A model generated the notes under the pieces. That model was given only the letters and a program-made list of their open reading frames with translations. It did no database searches and had not been told where the DNA came from. A stretch of DNA of 64,000 nucleotides, taken from NCBI RefSeq assembly GCF_004803475.1, contig NZ_SRKY01000002.1, forward strand, positions 904,855-968,854, in the 5' to 3' direction. The stretch comes from Aliishimia ponticola. Its GTDB lineage: Bacteria; Pseudomonadota; Alphaproteobacteria; Rhodobacterales; Rhodobacteraceae. Every line of letters starts with the position of its first letter. Positions within the stretch are counted from its first letter, which is position 1. Positions 17,352 through 25,923 of this stretch are shown piece by piece. Both the position numbers and the translations under genes were made by a program.

Positions 17352-18536
17352 ATGTCTGATTCTTGGAAAAAACGGACGCGCGCCGTCCATGCGGGAACCC
17401 GCCGCAGCCAATATGGCGAGGTGAGCGAGGCGATCTTTCTGACGCAGGGCTTTGTGTACGACACGGCCGAGGCGGCAGAGGCCCGGTTTATCGAAACCGG
17501 CCCGGATGAGTTCATCTATGGCCGTTACGGCAACCCGACCGTGGCAATGTTCGAAGACCGCATCGCCGCGCTGGAAGGGGCGGAAGATGCGTTCGCCACG
17601 GCCTCCGGCATGGCGGCGGTTTCGGGTGCGCTGATGTCGATGCTGAAAAGCGGCGATCACGTTGTTTCGGCGCGGGCGTTGTTCGGGTCGTGCCTATATG
17701 TGCTCGAAGATATCCTGACCCGTTACGGCGTCGAAGTCACCTTCGTCGATGGGTGCGATCTGGCCCAGTGGAAAGAGGCGATCCGCCCGGACACGCGCGC
17801 GGTCTTCTTCGAATCCGTGTCCAACCCGACGCTAGAGGTGATCGACGTGCCCGCCGTGGCCGAACTGGCGCATCAGGTGGGCGCGACGGTGATCGTGGAT
17901 AACGTGTTCTCCACCCCCGTATTTTCCAGCGCGATCGAACAGGGTGTCGATGTGGTTGTCTATTCGGCAACCAAGCATATTGACGGGCAGGGCCGGACCT
18001 TGGGCGGGGTGATCCTTGGCACCAAGGAGCATATCCGCAAGGTCGTCGAGCCTTACATGAAGCATACCGGCGGTTCGATGTCGCCCTTCACGGCGTGGGT
18101 CATGCTCAAAGGGCTGGAGACGATGGAACTGCGGGTGCGTGCGCAGGCGACAAGCGCGCATGTGCTGGCCGAGACCTTGCAAGGTCATCCCAAATTGGCA
18201 CGGGTGATCTATCCGGGGCTGGCCGATCATGCGCAGCATGACGTGGCGCAGCGGATCATGGCGGGCAAGGGCGGCACGGTTCTGTCGCTTGATATCGCGG
18301 GCGGGCAGGCGGCGGCGTTCCGGTTCCTCAATGCGCTGAACGTGGCCGTGATTTCCAACAATCTGGGCGATGCCAAATCCATTGTGACCCATCCGGCGAC
18401 GACCACCCACCAGCGGCTCAGCGACGATCAACGTGCGGTTCTGGGCATCACGCCCGGATTGGTCCGCATGTCCGTGGGGCTGGAAGATCCCGAAGACCTC
18501 GTCGCGGATGTTCTGGGGGCGCTCGACGCGGTCTAA
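17352..18536 (+). CDS. metZ: O-succinylhomoserine sulfhydrylase
   Basis: MetZ uses PLP to make homocysteine from O-succinylhomoserine and sulfide in methionine synthesis. The 394-residue product is full length for the Cys/Met metabolism PLP family. Visible motifs are YGRYGNPTVAMFEDRIA, the PLP lysine in VVYSATKHIDGQGR, and NNLGDAKSIVTHPATTTH near the C-terminus. ATG 17352 has GGAAAGGA eight bases upstream. An in-frame upstream start would overlap the leader terminator. Control is expected from the SAM-II riboswitch and terminator in its leader. Confidence 0.95.
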   Translation: MSDSWKKRTRAVHAGTRRSQYGEVSEAIFLTQGFVYDTAEAAEARFIETGPDEFIYGRYGNPTVAMFEDRIAALEGAEDAFATASGMAAVSGALMSMLKSGDHVVSARALFGSCLYVLEDILTRYGVEVTFVDGCDLAQWKEAIRPDTRAVFFESVSNPTLEVIDVPAVAELAHQVGATVIVDNVFSTPVFSSAIEQGVDVVVYSATKHIDGQGRTLGGVILGTKEHIRKVVEPYMKHTGGSMSPFTAWVMLKGLETMELRVRAQATSAHVLAETLQGHPKLARVIYPGLADHAQHDVAQRIMAGKGGTVLSLDIAGGQAAAFRFLNALNVAVISNNLGDAKSIVTHPATTTHQRLSDDQRAVLGITPGLVRMSVGLEDPEDLVADVLGALDAV

Positions 18537-18673
18537 CCTGCCGCGCGCCCGTTCTTTTCTTTCAGTCTTGGGGGCAAAACCCGGCGGTGCGCGGCGCTGC
18601 CGGGGTGCCTTGCGCCGGCGTTCAGGATTTTATGCGACTTGAGTGATCCAGTGCTGGCCCGTGTGCGTAGAAA

Positions 18674-18709
18674 AGATAAGTTTGGAAACGCAGACCGCAG
18701 TGCTTATCT
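18674..18709. repeat. inverted repeat upstream of folE2
   Basis: AGATAAG (18674-18680) and CTTATCT (18703-18709) are perfect inverted arms separated by 22 bases, ending 32 bases before the folE2 start. This could be a pair of regulator half-sites or an RNA stem. It does not match a Zur or Fur box that I can recognise. Confidence 0.4.
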
Positions 18710-18741
18710 GTCAGGTTAGAAATGAAAGGGGGGCTACTTCC

Positions 18742-19845
18742 ATGAATATTCATGCGCCCGAATTGACGACAATACCCGAACGCAGCGAGGCTGAAACCGC
18801 GCTGGAAACTCTCAGAGAATGGGCCAAAAGGGCCAGCGCCGCCGAAATCGCTGAGCTTGACCCGTCGCTGTCCGCACTATTGCCCGGCCGCAGCACTGCG
18901 CCCTATCCGGCCTTGTCGCGCAGCTATCCTGACGATTTCACGGTCGATGAGGCTTACAAGGCCGGGTTGCCGGACCTTCAGAACGGCCCGTCGAGCCTGA
19001 TCCGCGGGGCCAAGCGCCAAATCCAGCATGTGGGGATTTCCAATTTCCGCCTGCCGATCCGCTATGCCACCCGCGATAACGGCCCGCTGATGCTGGAAAC
19101 GTCTGTCACGGGGACGGTCAGCCTTGAGGCGGAAAAGAAGGGCATCAACATGTCCCGCATCATGCGCAGCTTTTACAAGCATGCAGAGCGGGAGTTCTCC
19201 TTCGATGTGATCGACGCCGCCCTTGACGATTACAAAGCCGATCTGGGCAGCTTCGATGCCCGTATCCAGATGCGGTTCTCCTTTCCGATGAAGGTGGAAA
19301 GCCTGCGCTCTGGCCTGTCTGGTTACCAATATTACGACATCGCTCTGGAATTGGTCGAACAGGCCGGGCTGCGCAAGAAGATCGTGCACCTCGACTATGT
19401 CTATTCCTCGACCTGCCCCTGTTCGCTGGAGTTGAGCGAGCATGCCCGCGCCACCCGTGGGCAACTAGCGACACCGCATTCGCAGCGCTCGGTCGCACGG
19501 ATTTCCGTGGTGCTGGAAGAAGACGCGCCGTGCCTGTGGTTCGAAGATCTGATCGACGCGTGCCGCCGGGCGGTGCCGACAGAGACCCAGGCCATGGTCA
19601 AACGCGAGGATGAGCAAGCCTTTGCGGAACTCAACGCGGCCAATCCGATCTTTGTAGAGGATGCGGCGCGGCTCTTTTGCGCGCAATTGCTAGCCGATCA
19701 TCGTGTCGGTGATTTCCGCGTGATCGCGAGCCATCAGGAAAGCCTGCACAGCCATGACGCGGTGTCAGTTTTGACCGAGGGGCCGACCTTCGCCCAGGAC
19801 AGTCTGGACCCGCGCCTGTTCCAATCGCTGTTCCATATCGGGTGA
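18742..19845 (+). CDS. folE2: GTP cyclohydrolase FolE2 (type IB)
   Basis: FolE2 converts GTP to dihydroneopterin triphosphate, the first step of folate synthesis, using a metal-flexible active site unlike Zn-dependent FolE. The 367-residue length is usual. Recognisable elements include HVGISNFRLPIRY, the metal-ligand cysteine region SSTCPCSLELSEHA, and RATRGQLATPHSQRS. The ATG follows an AAAGGGGGG-rich stretch about nine bases upstream. Many genomes use FolE2 when Zn is limiting; whether a FolE also exists here cannot be seen. Later folate genes folB and folP are at 33618-35569. Confidence 0.95.
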   Translation: MNIHAPELTTIPERSEAETALETLREWAKRASAAEIAELDPSLSALLPGRSTAPYPALSRSYPDDFTVDEAYKAGLPDLQNGPSSLIRGAKRQIQHVGISNFRLPIRYATRDNGPLMLETSVTGTVSLEAEKKGINMSRIMRSFYKHAEREFSFDVIDAALDDYKADLGSFDARIQMRFSFPMKVESLRSGLSGYQYYDIALELVEQAGLRKKIVHLDYVYSSTCPCSLELSEHARATRGQLATPHSQRSVARISVVLEEDAPCLWFEDLIDACRRAVPTETQAMVKREDEQAFAELNAANPIFVEDAARLFCAQLLADHRVGDFRVIASHQESLHSHDAVSVLTEGPTFAQDSLDPRLFQSLFHIG

Positions 19846-19865
19846 TTTACGCCTGATTTCGCCGG

Positions 19866-19889
19866 AATTGCTGCGGTGCGGCAATTTTT
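19866..19889 (+). terminator. intrinsic terminator of folE2
   Basis: A nine-base-pair stem (19866-19874 with 19878-19886, one G-T pair) with loop GGT runs into a short T tract, 20 bases after the folE2 stop. Confidence 0.7.
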
Positions 19890-19963
19890 CCTTCTGCTTT
19901 GCAGCGAGACCTGATATGCACGGTTGCAGATCAAGGTTTCGCCGAGAAACAGGAGTTTGAGCG

Positions 19964-20845
19964 ATGTCTGGACTGACCGAAATCATGCTGACGCAGTATA
20001 AATCTGGCGCGGTGATGGGCGCGCTTGCAACCAAGATGTTGGAGCAGGGGCTGCGCCAGCAACATGCGATGACGCGGATGATGGTGCAGGCGGTCGAAGG
20101 GCAAATTCGACTGACGCAAACCCTGATGGACGTTCCGGTCCGGGTGACGATGGCGGAGACCGCCGTATCCTCGGTAGCGACGCCTGTCGCCAAGCCCGCG
20201 GCCAAACCCGCCGCCAAGCCCGTCGCCAAACCCGCCGCCAAGCCAGCGGCGAAGAAAGCCGCTAAACCAGTCGCGAACAAGGCCGCCAAGCCTGCGCCGC
20301 GCAAGAGTGCGGCTGCCAAGCCTGCTGCGAAACCGGCGGCTCCGAAGAAGGCGGCGGTCAAGGCCAGCCCGGCGAAACCAGCGGCTGCGAAACCGGTGGC
20401 CGCGAAACCGGCTTTGGCCAAAACCGCTGCGAAACCGGTGGCCAAGCCTGCGCCGAAAGTTGAAGCGAAACCTGCGCCGAAAGCCGAAGCCGCGCCGAAA
20501 CCGGCCGTGAAGGCGGCTGCCAAACCTGCGGCGAAGCCAGCGACCAAAGCGAAGGCTGCACCCAAGCCCGCTGCCAAAGCCGCACCGAAACCTGCTGCAA
20601 AGCCTGCCCCCAAGCCGGTCGAAGCCGCAGCCAAGCCAACAGCTAAGCCCACACCAAAAGCCGCGTCAAAACCCGCGCCCGCGACCAAAGCGGAGGTTGC
20701 CAAACCGGCAGCGCCCGCGCCGACGCCCGCCGCCGCGGCTGCCCCGAAACCCGCCAGCGGCGCAGACGCGGCCCAGAACGCGCGCAAGCCCCGGTCGCCT
20801 TCCATGCCGCCGCAAATGCCGGAACGGCTGAAGTCCGACAGCTGA
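19964..20845 (+). CDS. Ala/Lys/Pro-rich protein with histone H1-like tail
   Basis: The 293-residue product has a small Met- and Gln-rich, probably helical head (about 1-65). A long low-complexity tail (about 70-270) follows, built of AKPAAKPVAKPA-like units with almost no acidic residues in its first half. Such basic tails resemble bacterial histone H1-like and PhaF-type DNA or polyester-granule binding proteins, but I cannot place the head in a family. The tail predicts nucleic-acid or polyanion binding and disorder. A GGAG sits about eight bases before the ATG. trkH follows after 41 bases, so the two may share a transcript. Confidence 0.65.
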   Translation: MSGLTEIMLTQYKSGAVMGALATKMLEQGLRQQHAMTRMMVQAVEGQIRLTQTLMDVPVRVTMAETAVSSVATPVAKPAAKPAAKPVAKPAAKPAAKKAAKPVANKAAKPAPRKSAAAKPAAKPAAPKKAAVKASPAKPAAAKPVAAKPALAKTAAKPVAKPAPKVEAKPAPKAEAAPKPAVKAAAKPAAKPATKAKAAPKPAAKAAPKPAAKPAPKPVEAAAKPTAKPTPKAASKPAPATKAEVAKPAAPAPTPAAAAAPKPASGADAAQNARKPRSPSMPPQMPERLKSDS

Positions 20846-20886
20846 GCGCTTGACAGTCGCGGCGGGGCAGATCAACCCTGCGCTTC

Positions 20887-22335
20887 ATGGTAGATTTGCG
20901 CCCCGTCGGATATGTTATCGGTCTTTTGTTGACCGTTCTTGGGGCAACCATGTTGCTGCCCCTGCTGGTGGATGTGGCCGAAGGGCTGGGGCACTGGCCT
21001 GTCTTCATGCAATCCGCCGCGCTGACCATGCTGATCGGCGGCTTTCTGGCACTTAGCTGTGCCAATGGTGTCCGCGAGGGGCTGACGCTTCAGGAAACCT
21101 TCCTGCTTGTTACCTCGGTCTGGCTGTTCCTGCCGATTTTCGGCGCGCTGCCTTTCCTGCTGGGTGAGACAGCCTCCGCCCCCGTTGACGCGTTTTTCGA
21201 GGCAATGTCGGCGTTGACCACCACCGGATCGACCGTGCTGACTGGAATCGAGCATCTGCCCAAGGGCTTGCTGCTGTGGCGCGGCATCATGCAATGGCTG
21301 GGCGGCGTCGGGATCATCGTCTTCGCCATGGTGTTCCTGCCAGAGCTTCGGGTCGGCGGGATGCAGATCTTCCGGTCGGAAGCCTTTGACACGATGGGAA
21401 AAATCCTGCCGCGTGCGACGGAAATCGCCTCGCGCATCTCGGTCATCTATGTGTCAATGACGCTGACCTGCATCTTTTGCTACCTCGCCACCGGGCTCAA
21501 TGCGTTCGACGCGACGGTGCATGCGATGACCACCGTATCGACGGGCGGCATGGCCAATAGCGACGCGTCTTTTTCTGCCTATTCAGTGCCGACGCTGGTC
21601 GTGGCCTGCGTCTTTATGGTGCTGTCGGCCTTTCCATTCGTGCGCTTCGTGCAGCTTCTGGGCGGCCATGCGGAGCCGCTGCTGCGTGACAGTCAAATCC
21701 GTGTCTTTCTGATGATCCTTGCGGTCGTGGTGGTGTTCCTGTTGCTGGCAACATGGACCAGCACCTATGACTATGACCGGCCGACGGTCATGCAGGCGAT
21801 CTTCAACGTGATTTCGATCACCACCGGCACCGGCTATGCCAGTGCGGATTACATGCGGTGGGGGCCGCTGGCGGTGATGGTGTTCTTCTTCGTCGGCCTG
21901 ATCGGTGGCTGCGCGGGGTCGACCTCCTGCTCGATCAAGGTGTTCCGCTACCAGATCCTGTTCGCCTCCATCCGTTCGCAATTGCGCCGCATCCGCACGC
22001 CGCATGGCATCTTCACCCCACGGTTCGAAGGCCGCACCGTGGGCGAGGATGTCCTAAGCTCGGTCATGTCGTTCTTCATGTTCTTCGTTCTCACGCTGGG
22101 CATCGTCGCCGTGGCGCTGGGGCTGACGGGGCTGGATTTCATCACCTCTGTCTCCGGGGCGGCGACGGCGGTGGCCAATGTCGGCCCCGGACTCGGACAG
22201 GAAATCGGCCCTGCGGGCAATTTCGCCGGGCTGAATGACACCGCGAAGTGGATTCTCTGCTTTGCGATGCTGATCGGACGGTTGGAGCTTTTGGCCGTCT
22301 ACGTCATCTTTACGGTACAATTCTGGAGAGCCTGA
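20887..22335 (+). CDS. trkH: Trk-type potassium uptake membrane subunit
   Basis: The 482-residue protein is the K+-translocating subunit of a Trk/Ktr system in the inner membrane. It has four repeats of membrane-pore-membrane units. The filter-like pore glycines are visible in ALTTTGSTVLTG, TTVSTGGMAN, SITTGTGYAS and AATAVANVGPGLG. It needs a cytoplasmic regulatory subunit (TrkA), which is not encoded nearby. Length is normal. The stop overlaps the start of the TPP-enzyme gene (TGATG), an unusual pairing for trkH. Confidence 0.94.
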   Translation: MVDLRPVGYVIGLLLTVLGATMLLPLLVDVAEGLGHWPVFMQSAALTMLIGGFLALSCANGVREGLTLQETFLLVTSVWLFLPIFGALPFLLGETASAPVDAFFEAMSALTTTGSTVLTGIEHLPKGLLLWRGIMQWLGGVGIIVFAMVFLPELRVGGMQIFRSEAFDTMGKILPRATEIASRISVIYVSMTLTCIFCYLATGLNAFDATVHAMTTVSTGGMANSDASFSAYSVPTLVVACVFMVLSAFPFVRFVQLLGGHAEPLLRDSQIRVFLMILAVVVVFLLLATWTSTYDYDRPTVMQAIFNVISITTGTGYASADYMRWGPLAVMVFFFVGLIGGCAGSTSCSIKVFRYQILFASIRSQLRRIRTPHGIFTPRFEGRTVGEDVLSSVMSFFMFFVLTLGIVAVALGLTGLDFITSVSGAATAVANVGPGLGQEIGPAGNFAGLNDTAKWILCFAMLIGRLELLAVYVIFTVQFWRA

Positions 22336-23933
22336 TGAACCGCCCACTTGGCGCACAGATTTCCCACATGCTCAAAGCGCGTGGGGTCAGCCACATCTTC
22401 GGTATTCCGGGGGTGCATAATCAGGAAATGTATCGCGGCATTGAAGAGGCCGGGCTGGTGCATGTTCTGGCGCGTCACGAACAAGGCGCGGGATTCATGG
22501 CCGATGGCTATGCGCGGGCCACGGGCAAGCCGGGGGTGGCCTATGTGATCACCGGGCCGGGCCTGTGCAACATCATGACACCGATGGGGCAAGCCTATAG
22601 CGACAGCGTGCCGGTTCTGGTGATTTCATCCTGCTTGCCGGATGTAACGGGCATTCGCGGGCAGTTGCACCAGATGAAGGATCAACGCATCGCGGGGGCA
22701 GCGGTCTGCGATTGGTCGGAAGAAGCGCGGGACGCGGCCACGGCCTATGCGTTGGTGGATCGCGCGCTGATGGAGTTTGGAACAGGGCGCCAGCGGCCCA
22801 AGCATATTCAGGTGACAATCCCCGCGCTGGAAGGGTTGGCCGACGCCGCGCGCGCACCTGCGCGCGATGGGCAGCGTCCGGTCGCCGCGCAGATTTCGGC
22901 GGATCAGGTGGCGTCGGTGGCAGAGGCTCTGGCACAGGCGCGCCGACCGCTATTCCTTTTGGGCGGTGGTCTGGCGCGTGGCATGGCGCAGGCCGATCTG
23001 GGCCATGTGTTGCAAAGGTTCGGGGCGGCGGCGCTGACCTCATATGCCGGGCGCGGTCTGGTGGCACCCGATTATCCCCTGTCGTTGGGCGCGGGTTTGG
23101 CCCGGCCCGGCAGTGCCGAGGTTCTGGCGCAAAGCGATTGCGTGGTGGTGATCGGTTGCGATCTGGCCCAGGTCGATCTGTGGCGGGACGATGCCGGCAC
23201 GCCGCCGGGCAAGACCATCCACGTCAATATCGACCCGGAGGTTTTGGCCCGCGCGCATCCTGCCGACACGCGGTTCCTGTGCGATGGGGCCGATTTCCTT
23301 GCCATGCTCGGGGCAGGGGGTACAGGCGCTCATCGTTCTGAATGGACGGCGGATGACGTCGCCGCGATCCGTGGCCGCTGGCGCGCGGAAGTAGAGGCCG
23401 AGCGCCCCGGCATTCTGCCCGTGGTCGATGCGCTCCGCGATTGCCTGCCCGGCGGCACGATGATCTATTCCGACATGACCCAATTCGCCTATGCCGCGAA
23501 GGAGGTCTGGGACATGGACCGCCCCGGCCATTGGCACCACCCGACGGGGTTCGGCACGCTTGGCTATGCGACACCGGCGGCGATCGGCGGGGCGGTGGCG
23601 CGGCCGGGGAAGCCGACCATGGCGATCATCGGGGATTATGGCTTTCAGTACACCGTTCAGGAACTGGCGACGGCGGTCGAACTGGAACTGAGCCTGCCGA
23701 TCTTTCTGTGGGACAATGGCAAGCTGGGCGAGATCGAAGACAGCATGGTTGGCGCGCAAATCGCGCCGAACGCGGTGCATCAGCGCAACCCGGATTTCGT
23801 CAAGCTGGCCGAAGCATATGGCGCGCGCTCTGCCGCGCCGCAGACATTGGACGCCATGCAAGAGGCCGTGCGCGCAGCGTTCGACGCGCCCGTGCCCACC
23901 TTGATCCGGGTCACGCCGGGGATCGCGGAATAG
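22335..23933 (+). CDS. TPP-dependent 2-oxoacid decarboxylase, AruI-like
   Basis: The 532-residue protein has the acetolactate-synthase/pyruvate-decarboxylase fold. The N-terminal PYR domain has the TPP-activating Glu49 in ARHEQGAGFMADGYAR. A central domain (about 190-325) follows, then a C-terminal PP domain with GDYGFQYTVQELATAVE and an Asn-containing Mg-binding segment. The start sequence GVSHIFGIPGVHNQEMYRG resembles 5-guanidino-2-oxopentanoate decarboxylase (AruI, arginine transaminase pathway) more than true acetolactate synthase, and no ilvN-type small subunit follows. Substrate assignment is tentative. The start overlaps the trkH stop. Confidence 0.78.
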   Translation: MNRPLGAQISHMLKARGVSHIFGIPGVHNQEMYRGIEEAGLVHVLARHEQGAGFMADGYARATGKPGVAYVITGPGLCNIMTPMGQAYSDSVPVLVISSCLPDVTGIRGQLHQMKDQRIAGAAVCDWSEEARDAATAYALVDRALMEFGTGRQRPKHIQVTIPALEGLADAARAPARDGQRPVAAQISADQVASVAEALAQARRPLFLLGGGLARGMAQADLGHVLQRFGAAALTSYAGRGLVAPDYPLSLGAGLARPGSAEVLAQSDCVVVIGCDLAQVDLWRDDAGTPPGKTIHVNIDPEVLARAHPADTRFLCDGADFLAMLGAGGTGAHRSEWTADDVAAIRGRWRAEVEAERPGILPVVDALRDCLPGGTMIYSDMTQFAYAAKEVWDMDRPGHWHHPTGFGTLGYATPAAIGGAVARPGKPTMAIIGDYGFQYTVQELATAVELELSLPIFLWDNGKLGEIEDSMVGAQIAPNAVHQRNPDFVKLAEAYGARSAAPQTLDAMQEAVRAAFDAPVPTLIRVTPGIAE

Positions 23934-23972
23934 GCGCAGCCCCGTCGGCAAGCAATCTGCGGCGCTGGGCGC

Positions 23973-25757
23973 TTAGTCTTCCCAGCAGCTGACCAGAACG
24001 GTCATGTCGCGGGCTTGCGCTGTGATGTCCTCGGGGGCCATGACGCGGCCTGCATCGCCCGTCTGCGAGGCGATGCCGCTTTGGCTCAGCAGGGATTGCA
24101 CAACCCTGGCATCGGCGGCGAATTGTACATCGGCGGGCAGCTGGCGATCCGATCCCGCGCGCGGCAGCAGAACGCCCAGAACGCCGCCTGTCTCGTCAAA
24201 GACCGGGCCGCCGACATCGCCCTCGAAACTATCGAGAGCAAGGCGCGTCAGGTCTTCTTCGCCGCGCAGGCCGCGCAGGTCGGACAATTGCCCAAAGGTC
24301 AGTGTCGCCACTTCCAGCACCCCTCCATAGGAAAAGCCGGAAACCGCAACATCGGAATTCAGCCGCGGCGCCGTGCCGGAGAACCGGGCCACCGCGCGCG
24401 GGGCAAGGGCCGTGGTCGGCGTCAGCACGGTGATGCCAGTGGCGTCATCCTGCGCGGCGATACTGGCCTCTGTCTCTTCGTCGATCGTGATGCGGGCGCA
24501 GCCTGCCACGGCCTCTGTCGCGGTGACGACGGTGCCATTGGTATTCACGAAAAAGCCCGAGCGGGTCAGTTTCGGTTTGCGGATCTTCAGGCCAGACACG
24601 AGGTCGACGGCTTGCTGTGCGCTGTCGCTCCAGCTTGGGTCGAGAACCCCACTCAGCCGGGTGAAGCTGCTGCGCATTTCGTCCAGCATCCGGGTGCGGC
24701 GTTCTTCGTCACCGGTGGGCCAGACAAGGGTGAAGCCCTTGATCTCGCCGTTTTGCAGGCGGGCCTCGGTATAGCTGATCATCTTCGCGTTCTGCCCGAC
24801 CAGCGTGAAGCTGTCGCGCCCGCGTTCGCGGTCGCCCTCCAGCGGGACGATCTCAAGTGTCTGCATGATGTCGTACAGACCGTAAAGCGTGTTGCGGTCC
24901 CCGGCCTGCGAGATCAGCAGCACCTGCGCAGGAATGTCGCCGGTCGCGTCATATTGCGAGAACGGGTAATCGTGGCGGCTGAAGGCGACGACCTCGGTCG
25001 GGATTTTCATCTCAATGCCCGCAGCATCGTCGCGCACCACTTGCAGGCCAAGGCCGTCCAGCACCGCGTTATATTGGCGGAACAGCTCCTGGCGTTGCAG
25101 CGTCGTCAGAATGCCAGTCACTTCAAAGCCGTTCGCCTCTTGCCACGCAGCCATGGAGTTGCGCGTGCCGCGCCCGAACAGGCCATCGACGGTCGAGTTA
25201 TAGAACCCTGCCGATTTCAGCGCGACTTGCAACGCGCGGCGCGCGTCCCGGTCCAGCGCCTGTTCGGCGCGGCGCGCCTCTGCCGGGGTTTCGTCGGCGG
25301 GCTGCGGGGTCGGTTCTGGTTCAGCGGTTGCGGTGTCGGTGGTCGCGGTTTCCGGCGTCGCGGGGGTGGGGGCCGCTGTCTCCGGCAGGTCGGCCAGCGT
25401 TCCGTTGTTCAGGATATCCGCACCGGCGGGATAGAATTGCTGCCGAAAATCGGAGGACAGCGCGATATAGCTGTCGCGCGGGATCTCGCCTTCGCTGCGG
25501 TAGACGCGCAGCACCTGTTCGGCGTCGATCCGGCGATAGGGGCCAAGCGCTATCCCGTACCAGCCGCCGCCCAAGGCGAACCCGTTGACGTCCTCAAGCC
25601 GCGTGCCAAAGGCCTGTGCCCGCTCTTGCGCGGTGGCCAGCGACGGATGCGCCTCGATCTGGACCCAGACGACGTCATTGGCCGATTGCGCCACAGCGGA
25701 CAGCGTCCAGGACACCAGAAAAGTCAGGGTTGCGATCAGCAGCCACGGTTTACGCAT
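23973..25757 (-). CDS. exported protein with PG-binding domain and inactive trypsin-like domain
   Basis: The 594-residue product has a signal peptide (1-24, ending AVAQS), a SPOR-like region (about 29-90) and a Thr/Pro/Glu linker (125-160). A PG_binding_1 domain (about 168-228) and a large middle part follow. A chymotrypsin-fold C-terminus (about 395-560) is present. In that fold the three catalytic positions are lost: Glu415 replaces His in VVTATEAVAGC, Gly441 stands at the Asp site, and Val515 replaces Ser in EGDVGGPVFD. It is therefore probably a peptidoglycan-attached binding protein rather than a protease. An alternative ATG at 25784 would add nine residues. It is divergent from glyQ. 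Confidence 0.8.
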   Translation of the reverse strand: MRKPWLLIATLTFLVSWTLSAVAQSANDVVWVQIEAHPSLATAQERAQAFGTRLEDVNGFALGGGWYGIALGPYRRIDAEQVLRVYRSEGEIPRDSYIALSSDFRQQFYPAGADILNNGTLADLPETAAPTPATPETATTDTATAEPEPTPQPADETPAEARRAEQALDRDARRALQVALKSAGFYNSTVDGLFGRGTRNSMAAWQEANGFEVTGILTTLQRQELFRQYNAVLDGLGLQVVRDDAAGIEMKIPTEVVAFSRHDYPFSQYDATGDIPAQVLLISQAGDRNTLYGLYDIMQTLEIVPLEGDRERGRDSFTLVGQNAKMISYTEARLQNGEIKGFTLVWPTGDEERRTRMLDEMRSSFTRLSGVLDPSWSDSAQQAVDLVSGLKIRKPKLTRSGFFVNTNGTVVTATEAVAGCARITIDEETEASIAAQDDATGITVLTPTTALAPRAVARFSGTAPRLNSDVAVSGFSYGGVLEVATLTFGQLSDLRGLRGEEDLTRLALDSFEGDVGGPVFDETGGVLGVLLPRAGSDRQLPADVQFAADARVVQSLLSQSGIASQTGDAGRVMAPEDITAQARDMTVLVSCWED

Positions 25758-25923
25758 GTTGGGTAACGCCTTTGGAAACTTCATGTTTTTTCTGGCGCAC
25801 AGATAAGCAGGTTTCCGCCGTGTTTTCCATGGGGGAAAACCTGTCCTCTCGCTGGTGTGACGCAATTGACCCTGCGCGCGGCAGGGCCTAGGTAGGGCGC
25901 GCAAAAAGACGGGAAATACCGCC

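Noticed and set aside
19765-20805. Minus-strand Gly/Ala/Leu/Phe-rich open frame resembling an elastin-like protein
   Set aside because: It is the reverse of the AKP-rich tail of the plus-strand gene at 19964, which has the better ribosome-binding site and a non-repetitive head.
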